Assembly (NCBI GenBank): GCA_029851945.1
Contig: JARKUZ010000062.1
Location: 55,075 to 119,074 of the forward strand
DNA from: Terrisporobacter sp.
GTDB lineage: Bacteria > Bacillota_A > Clostridia > Peptostreptococcales > Peptostreptococcaceae
Reading direction: 5' to 3'
Length of the DNA stretch: 64,000 bases
Positions 8,991-16,083 of this stretch are shown piece by piece. Below the pieces are notes generated by a model, which searched no databases, had not been told where the DNA came from, and saw only the letters and a list, made by a program, of their open reading frames with translations. Position numbers and translations under genes: made by a program. The stretch's first letter is position 1; every line of letters starts with the position of its first letter.

Positions 8991-9137
8991 AATATAATCC
9001 CTCCATTTATATAATAAATAGAGAAGGGCTGGTAATTATCCAGCAAATTCCTCTTATATATTTCCATTATCACCATTTATTGTAAATATATTTAATGCAT
9101 TCACTAATAAAATAAAAAAATATATAAAACAAATATT

Positions 9138-9296
9138 TTATTTTCTATATTTAAATTTATTATTTATTTTTCTCTTTTTAACTTTACTTTTGTCAAAGTT
9201 AGGTTTCTTTTTCATTTCATCTTCATACTCCCAAAGTTTCTTAGGAACTGAATCTGTATCTGCAATTAATCCAGCATCTATCCACTTCTTAGCCAT
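9138..9296 (-). CDS. Small basic phage protein (52 aa)
   Basis: A 52-codon frame from an ATG at 9296 with the same AGGTGATTTT leader used by the head fibre and connector genes. It starts MAKKWIDAGLIADTDSVPKK and ends in a very basic tail (KVKKRKINNKFKYRK), suggesting nucleic-acid or capsid contact. No family is recognised. It lies between a terminator-like hairpin and the antirepressor. Confidence 0.5.
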   Translation of the reverse strand: MAKKWIDAGLIADTDSVPKKLWEYEDEMKKKPNFDKSKVKKRKINNKFKYRK

Positions 9297-9320
9297 AAAA
9301 TCACCTACTTTATTACAAAA

Positions 9321-9350
9321 TAAAAAGAGAGATACATTAGTACCTCTCTC
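9321..9350 (-). terminator. Terminator at end of structured non-coding tract
   Basis: A 6-bp GAGAGA/TCTCTC stem with a 12-base loop is followed on the minus strand by five T. It would end any minus-strand RNA coming through the hairpin-rich tract at 9.36-9.83 kb before the next small gene. Confidence 0.55.
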
Positions 9351-9380
9351 AAAGGGAATACTTTTAATTATTAAGGGGAA

Positions 9381-9437
9381 GGGAACTATCAGAATCGAAC
9401 TGATAATAGCATGAAAGGCTACGGAACCACCATTCCC
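9381..9437 (-). ncRNA. tRNA-like element, short, no normal D-arm
   Basis: On the minus strand GGGAATG and AGTTCCC can pair as an acceptor-like stem (6 of 7). ATCAG-TTCGATT-CTGAT is a perfect T-arm with a canonical T-loop, and GTAGC-CTTTCAT-GCTAT forms a 5-bp anticodon-like stem with a 7-base loop (UUC in the anticodon place). Only eight bases remain for the D-arm and one for the variable loop, so this is 57 nt and probably not a standard working tRNA. Confidence 0.35.
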
Positions 9438-9555
9438 ATATTAGAGGGTTTATCACGCCCTCTAAAAATTTGTTGAATATTAAAATAAAAATGTTACTTT
9501 AGAAAATATAGTATTTGCACGTAAACAAGTCGCATTACCCTACAACTTTTATTTT

Positions 9556-9646
9556 GCTAACTTCTAGAATTGAACTAGATAAGTTTTCATTATTGTATAG
9601 TCGACATTTTAACAATTCTTACTAACTTAGTAACCTTACAGTTAAC
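9556..9646 (-). ncRNA. tRNA-like element, 91 nt
   Basis: GTTAACT and AGTTAGC pair over 7 bp (one G-U) as an acceptor-like stem, and TCTAG-TTCAATT-CTAGA is a perfect T-arm. The middle contains TTACT/AGTAA and ATTGT/ACAAT stems, but no 7-base anticodon loop could be placed. The length is like a class II tRNA (Leu, Ser, Tyr), yet the core is irregular, so it is listed as tRNA-like only. Confidence 0.3.
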
Positions 9647-9844
9647 ACATATGAGTTACCCTTCCGACTAAAGATAACTCAATGATAAACGAAAAAATTG
9701 TAATAACACTCGAGAGAATAAGATTACCACTCCTATCCTCTCTCAAACAGCTGTGTAACTAGTTTCAAAAAATAATTATCCAAAGGAGGAGTAACCGTAT
9801 ATAATTACTCTATACTAATAGAATATCACGTTTTTTTTAATTTT

Positions 9845-9882
9845 TTTCCGCGATTTGTCCGCATTTTGTCCTAAAAATGTCC
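9845..9882 (-). promoter_or_regulatory. Three TGTCC repeats at 11-bp spacing
   Basis: Plus-strand TGTCC occurs at 9856, 9867 and 9878, exactly 11 bases apart, with a degenerate TTTCC one step further at 9845. On the minus strand these read GGACA. One-turn phasing places all copies on the same DNA face, as expected for a cooperative protein site. The array is about 30 bases beyond the end of the ArpU/RinA-like regulator and upstream of all late genes. Confidence 0.55.
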
Positions 9883-9911
9883 CTCTATTTTAAATTTACT
9901 TTATATAAACA

Positions 9912-10406
9912 TCAATTAGCCATTTTAGTATATATTTCATCTATCAATATCTCTGGATACATGCTGTTCATAGCACTTATAACTAATGCTTTTTTTAGTT
10001 CGTAGTATGTAGTTTTGCTTATGTGCATTCTATCTAATATTTCTCCTCTACTCACTCTAACTCTTTTGCTTAGATATAATATCTCAAATAGTTCTTTCTG
10101 TTGAATTGTAAAATTGTTAATAGCTATTTCAACTTTCTTTTTTTCTATTTCTAGATTATTCATTTCATATTCTAATTTATTTATTTTCTTCTCTTTATTA
10201 ATTAGTTCCAATTCTATACTCTTAGGAATATTATAAGTTTTTCCTGTTTTAACTCCGTCATAGTTAATTCCACTACAACCAAAATACTCATTTTTTTCTT
10301 TTGCTATATCTAGTTTTTTTCTTTCTATCTTACTTTCTAAATATTTGTAAGCGAATAATTCACCTTCTGTCTTTTTATACAGTTTATCAAATTCCTCTTT
10401 AGTCAT
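9912..10406 (-). CDS. ArpU/RinA-like phage late transcription regulator
   Basis: A 164-residue protein with a long central coiled coil (KKINKLEYEMNNLEIEKKKV). The C-terminal helix-turn-helix (SRGEILDRMHISKTTYYELK, about 120-140) resembles sigma-70 region 4. This is the layout of RinA/ArpU-type regulators that switch on packaging and structural genes in Gram-positive phages, and the gene sits at the usual early/late junction. A GGAG site precedes the ATG. The TGTCC repeat array just downstream is a candidate target. The family call is by layout and position. Confidence 0.55.
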   Translation of the reverse strand: MTKEEFDKLYKKTEGELFAYKYLESKIERKKLDIAKEKNEYFGCSGINYDGVKTGKTYNIPKSIELELINKEKKINKLEYEMNNLEIEKKKVEIAINNFTIQQKELFEILYLSKRVRVSRGEILDRMHISKTTYYELKKALVISAMNSMYPEILIDEIYTKMAN

Positions 10407-10428
10407 ATTCCCTCAACTCCTATCTAAT

Positions 10429-10545
10429 CTATTTCATTTCTTCATAAATTAATCTATCTATTAACTGTGATAATTGTAGAGTATCTTTTGTTAAGCCATA
10501 TTGTGCATATAAGTTGCTTAGTATTTCTTTCAGTTCATCTAACAT
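10429..10545 (-). CDS. Spo0E-like micro-protein (38 aa)
   Basis: A 38-codon frame starting MLDELKEILSNLYAQYGLTK. A two-helix hairpin ends in LSQLIDRLIYEEM. The Spo0E family of aspartyl-phosphate phosphatases is a short helical hairpin with a conserved SQ-x-LD motif that removes phosphate from Spo0A; here the motif reads SQLID. It is shorter than usual family members (about 50-80 residues). The ATG at 10545 follows GGGTGATT. If functional it could delay host sporulation, but the one-residue deviation leaves doubt. Confidence 0.5.
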   Translation of the reverse strand: MLDELKEILSNLYAQYGLTKDTLQLSQLIDRLIYEEMK

Positions 10546-10647
10546 CCAATCACCCACTTATTTTCAATTGGTTCTTGATTGATAATAGAGAACTAAAACT
10601 ATAGCAGTTTAATCCTCTATTCTGTTGTTATAAATGAATTATTTTAT

Positions 10648-10884
10648 TTAATCTAACTCTCGTTCTTTAAAGAATTGTAATACTTCTTCCATTGTCTTAA
10701 ATGGCTCACAATACCAATAACCTCTATAATAGTGCTCTATATGCCACATTCCATCGTTGTAATGATTGTACATTACTTTGTTGTATTCTCTTCCACAATT
10801 CCAATCTCTTCTTACTATTAATAACCCATATTGGTATTTAAAGTTTATCTTATTTTTATATAACTCAATTATTAAATTTTCCAT
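10648..10884 (-). CDS. Hypothetical phage protein, aromatic-rich (78 aa)
   Basis: A 78-residue protein unusually rich in Tyr and Trp (MYNHYNDGMWHIEHYYRGY at about 38-56) with a C-terminal helix (KTMEEVLQFFKERELD). No membrane segment or known motif is visible. GGAGAAG precedes the ATG. It belongs to the micro-gene series between replication and late regulation. Confidence 0.6.
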   Translation of the reverse strand: MENLIIELYKNKINFKYQYGLLIVRRDWNCGREYNKVMYNHYNDGMWHIEHYYRGYWYCEPFKTMEEVLQFFKERELD

Positions 10885-10928
10885 AATCTTCTCCTAAATA
10901 AAAATTATATTTAAATTAATTATTTTAT

Positions 10929-11126
10929 TTATGCATTTTTGTAAGTTATTCTAACATGCATAAACACCTTATCACCCAATCTTTGAAAAAATCTTGAATA
11001 ATAATACTCTTCTTCTGGAAATTCTTCTTTTGACATTTCAATAGCTTTAATAAAGTAATCATTATTAACACAATCAACTTCATATTTTTTATATATTTCA
11101 ATTACAGCACTTAAAACTTCTTTCAT
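10929..11126 (-). CDS. Hypothetical phage protein (65 aa)
   Basis: A 65-residue acidic protein (MKEVLSAVIEIYKKYEVDC) with a helical N-terminus and a short C-terminal strand (DKVFMHVRITYKNA). AAGGAG lies seven bases before the ATG. No family is recognised. Confidence 0.55.
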   Translation of the reverse strand: MKEVLSAVIEIYKKYEVDCVNNDYFIKAIEMSKEEFPEEEYYYSRFFQRLGDKVFMHVRITYKNA

Positions 11127-11150
11127 ATTTATCTCCTTATCAAATAAAAA

Positions 11151-11240
11151 TTATATTTCATCCTTCTCATGAATAGCTCTCCATACTGCTCCTGCTACAA
11201 ATCCAATATAAAATGTTACAAGTAACACTAATATGTTCAT
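11151..11240 (-). CDS. Single-TM micro-protein (29 aa)
   Basis: A 29-codon frame: MNILVLLVTFYIGFVAGAVW forms one membrane helix, followed by RAIHEKDEI. It starts directly after the rusA stop and uses the AGGTGATTAA leader at the end of that gene. Membrane micro-proteins of this kind are common among phage early genes; the function is unknown. Confidence 0.45.
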   Translation of the reverse strand: MNILVLLVTFYIGFVAGAVWRAIHEKDEI

Positions 11241-11642
11241 TTAATCACCTATCCTTTCTATTTCAACTATAATTTCAGATTTATCAGCAAATATCTTTTC
11301 TGCACATATACTAGAAATATATCTATCGTCTTTCCATGCCACCTTATTTAAGCCATCAAGTACACTTTTGATATAATTATCAATATCTGCTTTTGTAGGC
11401 TTTATTTTCCCTTCTAGAGCTTGTTGCTTCTTCTTTTTAGAATAACTACTAGGTACTTCAAATTTAAATAGTATTTTTACAGATATATATTCATCTTCAA
11501 AATAGAATCTATTTCCATATGCCAGTCTGCATATTTCTTCAAATACTTTAGTCTTAGTTGGTGTATATACTGATCCATTTTTACCAAGTCTAGGTCTTTG
11601 TTTTGCTACTGGAATTGTAGGTATTTTAAATTTTACTTTCAT
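11241..11642 (-). CDS. rusA: RusA-family Holliday junction resolvase
   Basis: A 133-residue endonuclease that cuts crossover junctions. The N-terminal PTIPVAKQRPRLG and the catalytic block KADIDNYIKSVLDGLN followed by WKDDRYI give the acidic residues and Lys expected of RusA. It probably processes replication and recombination intermediates before packaging, together with Bet. AGAGGAATAAAT precedes the ATG, and the upstream micro-gene overlaps it by 17 bases. Confidence 0.9.
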   Translation of the reverse strand: MKVKFKIPTIPVAKQRPRLGKNGSVYTPTKTKVFEEICRLAYGNRFYFEDEYISVKILFKFEVPSSYSKKKKQQALEGKIKPTKADIDNYIKSVLDGLNKVAWKDDRYISSICAEKIFADKSEIIVEIERIGD

Positions 11643-11766
11643 ATTTATTCCTCTTCATTTCTTCAACATCTTCTTCGGCTTTTTTGACCGCTTCTGTATA
11701 ATTCATTCCTTCTGCTATGTAAACTCTAGCAAGTACTAATACCTGTTTAATTTTTTCACTTTTCAT
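11626..11766 (-). CDS. Small hypothetical phage protein (46 aa)
   Basis: A 46-codon helical protein (MKSEKIKQVLVLARVYIAEG, then NYTEAVKKAEEDVEEM) with a strong GGGAG site. Its end overlaps the start of rusA by 17 bases, so the two are coupled. The helical repeat with alternating charges suggests a small dimerising protein; the function is unknown. Confidence 0.5.
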   Translation of the reverse strand: MKSEKIKQVLVLARVYIAEGMNYTEAVKKAEEDVEEMKRNKYESKI

Positions 11767-11776
11767 TTGTTCTCCC

Positions 11777-11956
11777 TTATTCAACTAACTCTAATCTATC
11801 TCTATTAGCAAATATATACTCTTGTGCTCCTTCTTTTGTGTTCCATGTAAGTATTTTTCCTTTTTCATTAACAATCATTTCTTCACCTTGATAATTTATA
11901 TACACGTTATATTTATTAACTCTATTTTTAACTGCTCTAGCCTTTAACTTAGTCAT
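11777..11956 (-). CDS. Small hypothetical phage protein (59 aa)
   Basis: A 59-codon frame from an ATG at 11956, overlapping the upstream YopX-like gene by eight bases. It contains a basic N-terminus (MTKLKARAVKNRVNKYNVYI) and alternating strands (YQGEEMIVNEKGKIL). No family is recognised. Confidence 0.5.
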   Translation of the reverse strand: MTKLKARAVKNRVNKYNVYINYQGEEMIVNEKGKILTWNTKEGAQEYIFANRDRLELVE

Positions 11957-12404
11957 TACTTATCCCCTCCAATAACTCCGAATTTTCATATATGTTACCT
12001 ATTACCTTACTTACTGTTGCCCAGTATCCTAAATCTTTCCTTAGTGAATCTCTATTAATAAACTCTACATAAAATCCTTGATGTTTGCTAAATTTATCAT
12101 CACATGGATTTTTATATTCTCCAAATTTTACAATTCCTTTTACATTTTCATCAAAGTGAAATGGAATTATATCTCCCTCATAAATTTCAATTCCGTTTTT
12201 ATCTTTTAATCCCGCATATTGCATGATATTATCCAAATATTCATAATCAACATATTCATCTCCACACACATCAACTGTCACACACTCAATGTAACATCTA
12301 ACAGCTCCATTATCTAAGTCAAATCCATAATCACTCTGTTTTTCGTCTGAATATATCATTTCTCCATTTAACTTATCCCACGCTCTAAACTCATTTTCTC
12401 TCAT
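11949..12404 (-). CDS. YopX-family phage protein
   Basis: A 151-residue protein starting MRENEFRAWDKLNGEMIYSD, the signature start of the YopX family. It also contains the usual LMQYAGLKDKNG-like core (here IMQYAGLKDKNGIEIYEGDI), a KGIVKFGEY strand and a C-terminal VIGNIYENSELL. YopX proteins are widespread in Firmicutes phages; their function is unknown. The start overlaps the upstream zinc-ribbon micro-gene (TAATGA). Confidence 0.85.
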   Translation of the reverse strand: MRENEFRAWDKLNGEMIYSDEKQSDYGFDLDNGAVRCYIECVTVDVCGDEYVDYEYLDNIMQYAGLKDKNGIEIYEGDIIPFHFDENVKGIVKFGEYKNPCDDKFSKHQGFYVEFINRDSLRKDLGYWATVSKVIGNIYENSELLEGISND

Positions 12405-12577
12405 TATCTATCCTCCGAATAAGTATATATTTTAAATTCGTCTTTTGCTCTTCCCTTGACCATATTTCCGCAATCACGACACTGCGATACTATTCCTAAT
12501 CTTTTAACTTGCAAGTACACTACAGTACCGCCACAACAATTACAAGCCTTCTCTTTTCCTCCCAATATCTTTTTCAT
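12404..12577 (-). CDS. Zinc-ribbon micro-protein (57 aa)
   Basis: A 57-codon frame from an ATG at 12577. It has a knuckle ACNCCGG near residues 11-17 and a second CRDCG near 33-37, so four Cys are placed to bind one zinc, with a basic body (MKKILGGKEK, KGRAKDE). It is probably a small nucleic-acid-binding protein. Its stop overlaps the YopX-like start by one base. Confidence 0.5.
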   Translation of the reverse strand: MKKILGGKEKACNCCGGTVVYLQVKRLGIVSQCRDCGNMVKGRAKDEFKIYTYSEDR

Positions 12578-12613
12578 TAGTTATCAACCCTTTATTTTAA
12601 TTTTTATAATTAA

Positions 12614-12757
12614 TTACATTTTCGCATTCAACATCCACAAAAAGCAACTCACTTGCCATATCAAAAGCATGTATTTAGAAACTCTTTCTTCTCCTAATAT
12701 AGTTACTATAATCGAAATGAGTACCATAATTAAAATTAAATCCATATTTGTATTCAT
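12614..12757 (-). CDS. Two-TM micro-protein (47 aa)
   Basis: A 47-codon frame (or 43 from a second ATG). Two hydrophobic helices are visible (DLILIMVLISIIVTIL at about 6-21 and YMLLIWQVSCFLWML at about 29-43). An AGGAG site overlaps the first ATG closely, which favours the second start. The function is unknown. Confidence 0.4.
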   Translation of the reverse strand: MNTNMDLILIMVLISIIVTILGEERVSKYMLLIWQVSCFLWMLNAKM

Positions 12758-12826
12758 CTCCTAGTCTTTTTATTTTAAAATCACTTTTCTATTTCCTAAA
12801 TTAGGGGAACTCAATCCCCTTGAATA

Positions 12827-13564
12827 TTAATTTGCTAATTGTAATCTATGATTTTGAACATTTGAACCAAACTCTATTATGTTACCTTGACTCATTTCTA
12901 CTAATCTACTTCCTACTGCTTCATCCCAACTAATAATTTGCTTCATACTCATTTCAGTTGAAATTATAAAAGGTTTCTTTTTAAGATATCTTTCATTTAC
13001 AATTTCAAATATATATTTAAGATCTGCATCTGTTGGCTTTCCTTTTAGAAAATCATCTAGAAATAACACTCTAGGATTTTTATATTTAGACATTTCTCTA
13101 ATAAAGTTTTCTTCATCCATTACTGATTGTTTTAAGTTAGTCAACATAGTCGTATATAATTCATACTTACAACCTATATTTTGACCTATTAGATTAGTCA
13201 TAGTTGCTGCTCCTAAATGTGTTTTACCTACTCCTGGTCTGCCAGTTATAAGTAAGCTTGCATTTGTCCTCTTAAAGTTATTACAGTAATCTATAACCTT
13301 ACTCCTAGCTTCAAGTTGAAATTTATTAGTAGGTCTATAATTATCAAATGTTTTTTCTCTAAATGCTTCTTCTAGTCCACATTGTTTTAATTTTTCTAAA
13401 CTCTCAACTTTATCTTTACACTTACAAGGTACTGCTTGTCCTTGATCATTGAATGTATATAATAAATCCCTGCATATAGGACAGTTATATTCTTCTTTTA
13501 TATCCTCTCTCTTAGGCAAGTTATTAAGTCTTTGTGTTAGCATTTTTCTGAACTCATTATTCAT
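12827..13564 (-). CDS. DnaC/IstB-type helicase loader ATPase
   Basis: A 245-residue AAA+ protein that would load the host replicative helicase at the phage origin. It has an N-terminal zinc motif (CPICRDLL, then PCKCKDK), Walker A GRPGVGKTHL near 105-115 and Walker B RVLFLDDFLKG near 165-175. The C-terminal SRLVEMSQG contains the arginine-finger region. The ATG at 13564 is chosen over an in-frame GTG because GGGGTGG lies 7 bases before it. It overlaps the DnaD-type initiator gene by eight bases. Confidence 0.85.
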   Translation of the reverse strand: MNNEFRKMLTQRLNNLPKREDIKEEYNCPICRDLLYTFNDQGQAVPCKCKDKVESLEKLKQCGLEEAFREKTFDNYRPTNKFQLEARSKVIDYCNNFKRTNASLLITGRPGVGKTHLGAATMTNLIGQNIGCKYELYTTMLTNLKQSVMDEENFIREMSKYKNPRVLFLDDFLKGKPTDADLKYIFEIVNERYLKKKPFIISTEMSMKQIISWDEAVGSRLVEMSQGNIIEFGSNVQNHRLQLAN

Positions 13565-14438
13565 TAATACCACCCCACGTTTTCTTATTTAATTCTGCCA
13601 GCTTTTTATTTTCTTCTTCTAAAAGTCTTTGGAACTCCGGATCATCTTCTTCATTTAAATATTTATCATTATTTTGTATATATTCTTGATTTTGTGGGAT
13701 ACTATTATTAGTGATTTTTTTATTTTGAAGTTCATAAGCTTTTAATTTTTCGTAAGTGGTTATATTATTTTGTAGCCACTTTTTTATTATGCCTTTCAAA
13801 TATCCTAATGTAGTATTACCACGTTCTGTACATATCTCTAAGGCTCTTTTAAATAAATCAATATCTATTTGTGATGATATTTCTATAAGCCATTCTCCAG
13901 TTATTCCATTTATCATACCTATGTTTTGTTGATATAGTTTACTCATAGAAGAAAGATTTTCACTTGTATACTCACTTACTATATTTTCTTCTGTATATAT
14001 ACTATTCTTATCTATACTATCCTTACCTAACCTAACCTGAGTATCCGTTTTGGATACATCATGTATACATTTTGTATCCGTTGAATTTCCATCTAATTTT
14101 ATTTGATAATTTTTACTTTTATCTACTTCTAATTGCTCTAATTCATTTTGATATAAAGTAGGTTTATATCTATCTTTTTGAATATAATTGTGTATTTTCC
14201 AATGCTTAATAACTACTACTCCACTTTCAAAAGGTATTATAAAGTTTTTAGCAATAAGTAATTTTAAATCATCATCACAACTTCCAACCATTCTTTGAAT
14301 TTTCTTAGGGTTATTTATAAAACCATCATCATCTGCTCTCATTGATAAATGGAAATATAAACATTGTGTAGTTGAAGGCATATCTAAAAACATATCACTA
14401 TCAATTATTGTTTTAGAAAACATTCTTCTTTCAGCCAT
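13557..14438 (-). CDS. DnaD-type phage replication initiator
   Basis: A 293-residue protein. The N-terminal winged helix (RRMFSKTIIDSDMFLDMPST...) and a FINNPKKIQRMVGSCDDDL segment are typical of Firmicutes phage replisome organisers. The C-terminal half (residues about 165-240: SKLYQQNIGMI, GYLKGIIKKWLQNNI) is a DnaD-like domain with its YxxxI-type end. It should bind the origin and recruit the DnaC-type loader encoded next to it. The middle linker is coded by repeat-rich DNA that may be the origin itself. The ATG at 14438 follows CAGGTGAT. Confidence 0.8.
   Translation of the reverse strand: MAERRMFSKTIIDSDMFLDMPSTTQCLYFHLSMRADDDGFINNPKKIQRMVGSCDDDLKLLIAKNFIIPFESGVVVIKHWKIHNYIQKDRYKPTLYQNELEQLEVDKSKNYQIKLDGNSTDTKCIHDVSKTDTQVRLGKDSIDKNSIYTEENIVSEYTSENLSSMSKLYQQNIGMINGITGEWLIEISSQIDIDLFKRALEICTERGNTTLGYLKGIIKKWLQNNITTYEKLKAYELQNKKITNNSIPQNQEYIQNNDKYLNEEDDPEFQRLLEEENKKLAELNKKTWGGINE
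13990..14085. other. Probable phage replication origin (iterons)
   Basis: Inside the linker of the initiator gene, GTATCCGTT occurs at 14041 and again at 14074, 33 bases apart (three helical turns). An inverted GGATAC lies at 14052 and a GTATAC at 14063. Next to it are tandem CCTAACCTAACC-like units (14029-14039). Origins embedded in the initiator gene are normal for this kind of replication module. The exact boundaries are estimated. Confidence 0.45.
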
Positions 14439-14489
14439 ATTAATCACCTGCTTTCATCTTTTGTCTATAGAAGAGGAATAAATCCTCTC

Positions 14490-15374
14490 CTATAATAAAG
14501 TTTCTTGTATATCCATACTATCTACGTTATCTTCTGTTATCTCTGTGTACTCTACATCCTGTATATTATCTTCTGTATTCTTTTTAGGTTCATATTTTGC
14601 TAATAGTTCTAATACTTCATCTGCTTCTTCAAACTTAAGATTTTTTAAGTCATATCCATTAGAGTTGCAAAAGTCTCCTAATTTAGATGTATCTTTTACA
14701 TTATCAAAACTAAATAGGTCCTTTTGTGCTGCTAGTGCCATAATCATATTCTTTTGCTTATTACTAGCCATTCCTGGTACTATTTCTTTATCTGAAAGTT
14801 TTATATCTACTCCCATTTCTTCTTGCTGATATAGTCCTCTAAGTTCTTCCGGAAAGGCTTCTCTTAATGCTTGAGATTGAGCTACTTTTCGTATCATAGT
14901 TGCACCTTTGCTGGACCACATAGAATTGAGTTTTCCTTCTTTTGTCTTTTGAGCATATTCTTCAAAACTTACTAGAGCCTTAGTTGGGTAACTTTTATCT
15001 TTTAAATAAACCTCACACCAACCTCCTACAACTTGTTCTCCTGGTAATTTTAAAGAACCTTCTCTTTCTTCTACCTTTCCATCACTGTTTAATACTACAA
15101 TTCCAGCCTTCATTCCATCGAAGTTAGGATTAGCATTAGCTCTTTTAATAAATACATCCTTACCTACTATTATTTGTGCTGGCTGACTCCCGAATTTAAC
15201 TAAATATGCGTCCTTAACAAAAGGGTTTAGTTTTTGAGCCTTGCATAGTTCTATAAAATACAAAACCTCTTGGTCTGTAGCTCCAGGAGCTATATAATTC
15301 TTTACTGTTTCATAACTTAATAATTGCCCTCCTGGTAGTTTGTACTCTGCTAAACTTAAAGCATTATTACTCAT
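14490..15374 (-). CDS. bet: Phage recombinase Bet (RecT/Redbeta family)
   Basis: A 294-residue single-strand annealing protein. The core (ATDQEVLYFIELCKAQKLNP, DVFIKRANANPNFDGMKAG, GATMIRKVAQSQALREAFPE) matches the Bet family, and the C-terminus is acidic, as in proteins that contact an SSB or nuclease. No exonuclease gene is seen beside it. It starts after GGAGAGCG, inside the end of the upstream gene, and is separated from the initiator gene by a small AGAGGA/TCCTCT hairpin at 14472-14488. Confidence 0.88.
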   Translation of the reverse strand: MSNNALSLAEYKLPGGQLLSYETVKNYIAPGATDQEVLYFIELCKAQKLNPFVKDAYLVKFGSQPAQIIVGKDVFIKRANANPNFDGMKAGIVVLNSDGKVEEREGSLKLPGEQVVGGWCEVYLKDKSYPTKALVSFEEYAQKTKEGKLNSMWSSKGATMIRKVAQSQALREAFPEELRGLYQQEEMGVDIKLSDKEIVPGMASNKQKNMIMALAAQKDLFSFDNVKDTSKLGDFCNSNGYDLKNLKFEEADEVLELLAKYEPKKNTEDNIQDVEYTEITEDNVDSMDIQETLL

Positions 15375-15672
15375 TAGTTACGCTCTCCTTTTTCTTTTGT
15401 TTTATATAATCTCTAAAGGCTAGAATATAAGCCTTATCGTATTCATCTATTACATTCTGTGAGTACTCATATTCATTTATATACTCTTCTAATTCCTCAA
15501 TAGGTTTATATGTCTCTAAGCACTCCTTAGCACCATCTAGATAGCCGAATTTACTATCAACATTACAGTTATGTGAATTTGCTAACTCCGCATATAATAA
15601 TCTATTTTCAAAGTTGCTCTCATTTTGTCTAAAAGATTTATCAACAAATTTAAATAAATCATTCATTTTCAT
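15367..15672 (-). CDS. Hypothetical early phage protein (101 aa)
   Basis: An acidic helical protein (LFKFVDKSFRQNESNFENRL... ELEEYINEYEYSQNVIDEYD) without recognised motif. The end, KKESVTNE, is encoded by the ribosome-binding site of bet, which it overlaps by eight bases. Two adjacent Met codons (1 and 3) are possible starts; the ribosome-binding site is weak. Confidence 0.55.
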   Translation of the reverse strand: MKMNDLFKFVDKSFRQNESNFENRLLYAELANSHNCNVDSKFGYLDGAKECLETYKPIEELEEYINEYEYSQNVIDEYDKAYILAFRDYIKQKKKESVTNE

Positions 15673-15772
15673 ATTCTAAAATCACATTCTTTCGTATATA
15701 ATAAAATAAAAGTAATTTTCTAATTGCTTAATTTTTTTCTTAAAATAGGACCTATTGCAGTAGGTTCTATTT

Positions 15773-16072
15773 TTATATTCCAAAACAAGCATCCACCTTA
15801 TTAGTTCTAATATTTTCTTCTGCTTGTTCAAACTGCCTAACTTCTTCTTTTTTAATTTCATCAATATCTTGTAATAAACTTTGTAAAAATCCTATTTCTC
15901 TTTTATAGCACTCTTCTTTTACTTCAAATTCTGCATATTTTAAAACTTCATCTTTATTTTTTTGATATTTAAACAAGTCTTTGCCATTTTCCGCTACATA
16001 TAAAGCATTCTTAAGATTATTTATTTTGCTTTGTATCTTTTCAATTACAACATCTTGGTTTAACCAATCCAT
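15773..16072 (-). CDS. Coiled-coil early phage protein (99 aa)
   Basis: A 99-residue charged helical protein (MDWLNQDVVIEKIQSKINNL, then FLQSLLQDIDEIKKEEVRQF) with AAGGAGG seven bases before the ATG. It is probably a dimeric coiled coil. No family is recognised. Confidence 0.55.
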   Translation of the reverse strand: MDWLNQDVVIEKIQSKINNLKNALYVAENGKDLFKYQKNKDEVLKYAEFEVKEECYKREIGFLQSLLQDIDEIKKEEVRQFEQAEENIRTNKVDACFGI

Positions 16073-16083
16073 TTTAAACCTCC

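Larger units (their letters stand above)
9360..9830 (-). other. Hairpin-rich non-coding tract with tRNA-like pieces
   Basis: About 470 bases without a supported protein gene. On the minus strand it contains two segments with tRNA T-arm signatures (9381-9437 and 9556-9646) and several clear hairpins: TAGAGGG/CCCTCTA at 9442-9464, GAGTTA/TAACTC around 9653-9680, and GAGTAA/TTACTC around 9790-9811. The tract is bounded by the late regulator with its TGTCC repeats on one side and a terminator on the other. It may be a decayed phage tRNA cluster or a structured phage RNA. Confidence 0.45.

Noticed and set aside
9190..9414. 74-codon plus-strand frame across the small gene and tRNA-like tract
   Set aside because: It is antisense to a minus-strand gene with a good start and runs through a terminator and a T-arm-like segment.
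12456..12764. 102-codon plus-strand frame in the phage micro-gene region
   Set aside because: It is antisense to two minus-strand micro-genes that have proper starts and overlapping stops; its hydrophobic pattern mirrors them.
15682..15864. 60-codon minus-strand frame after the coiled-coil early gene
   Set aside because: It overlaps the well-supported 99-residue gene by about 90 bases, is Lys/Tyr-rich low-complexity, and lacks its own start signals.
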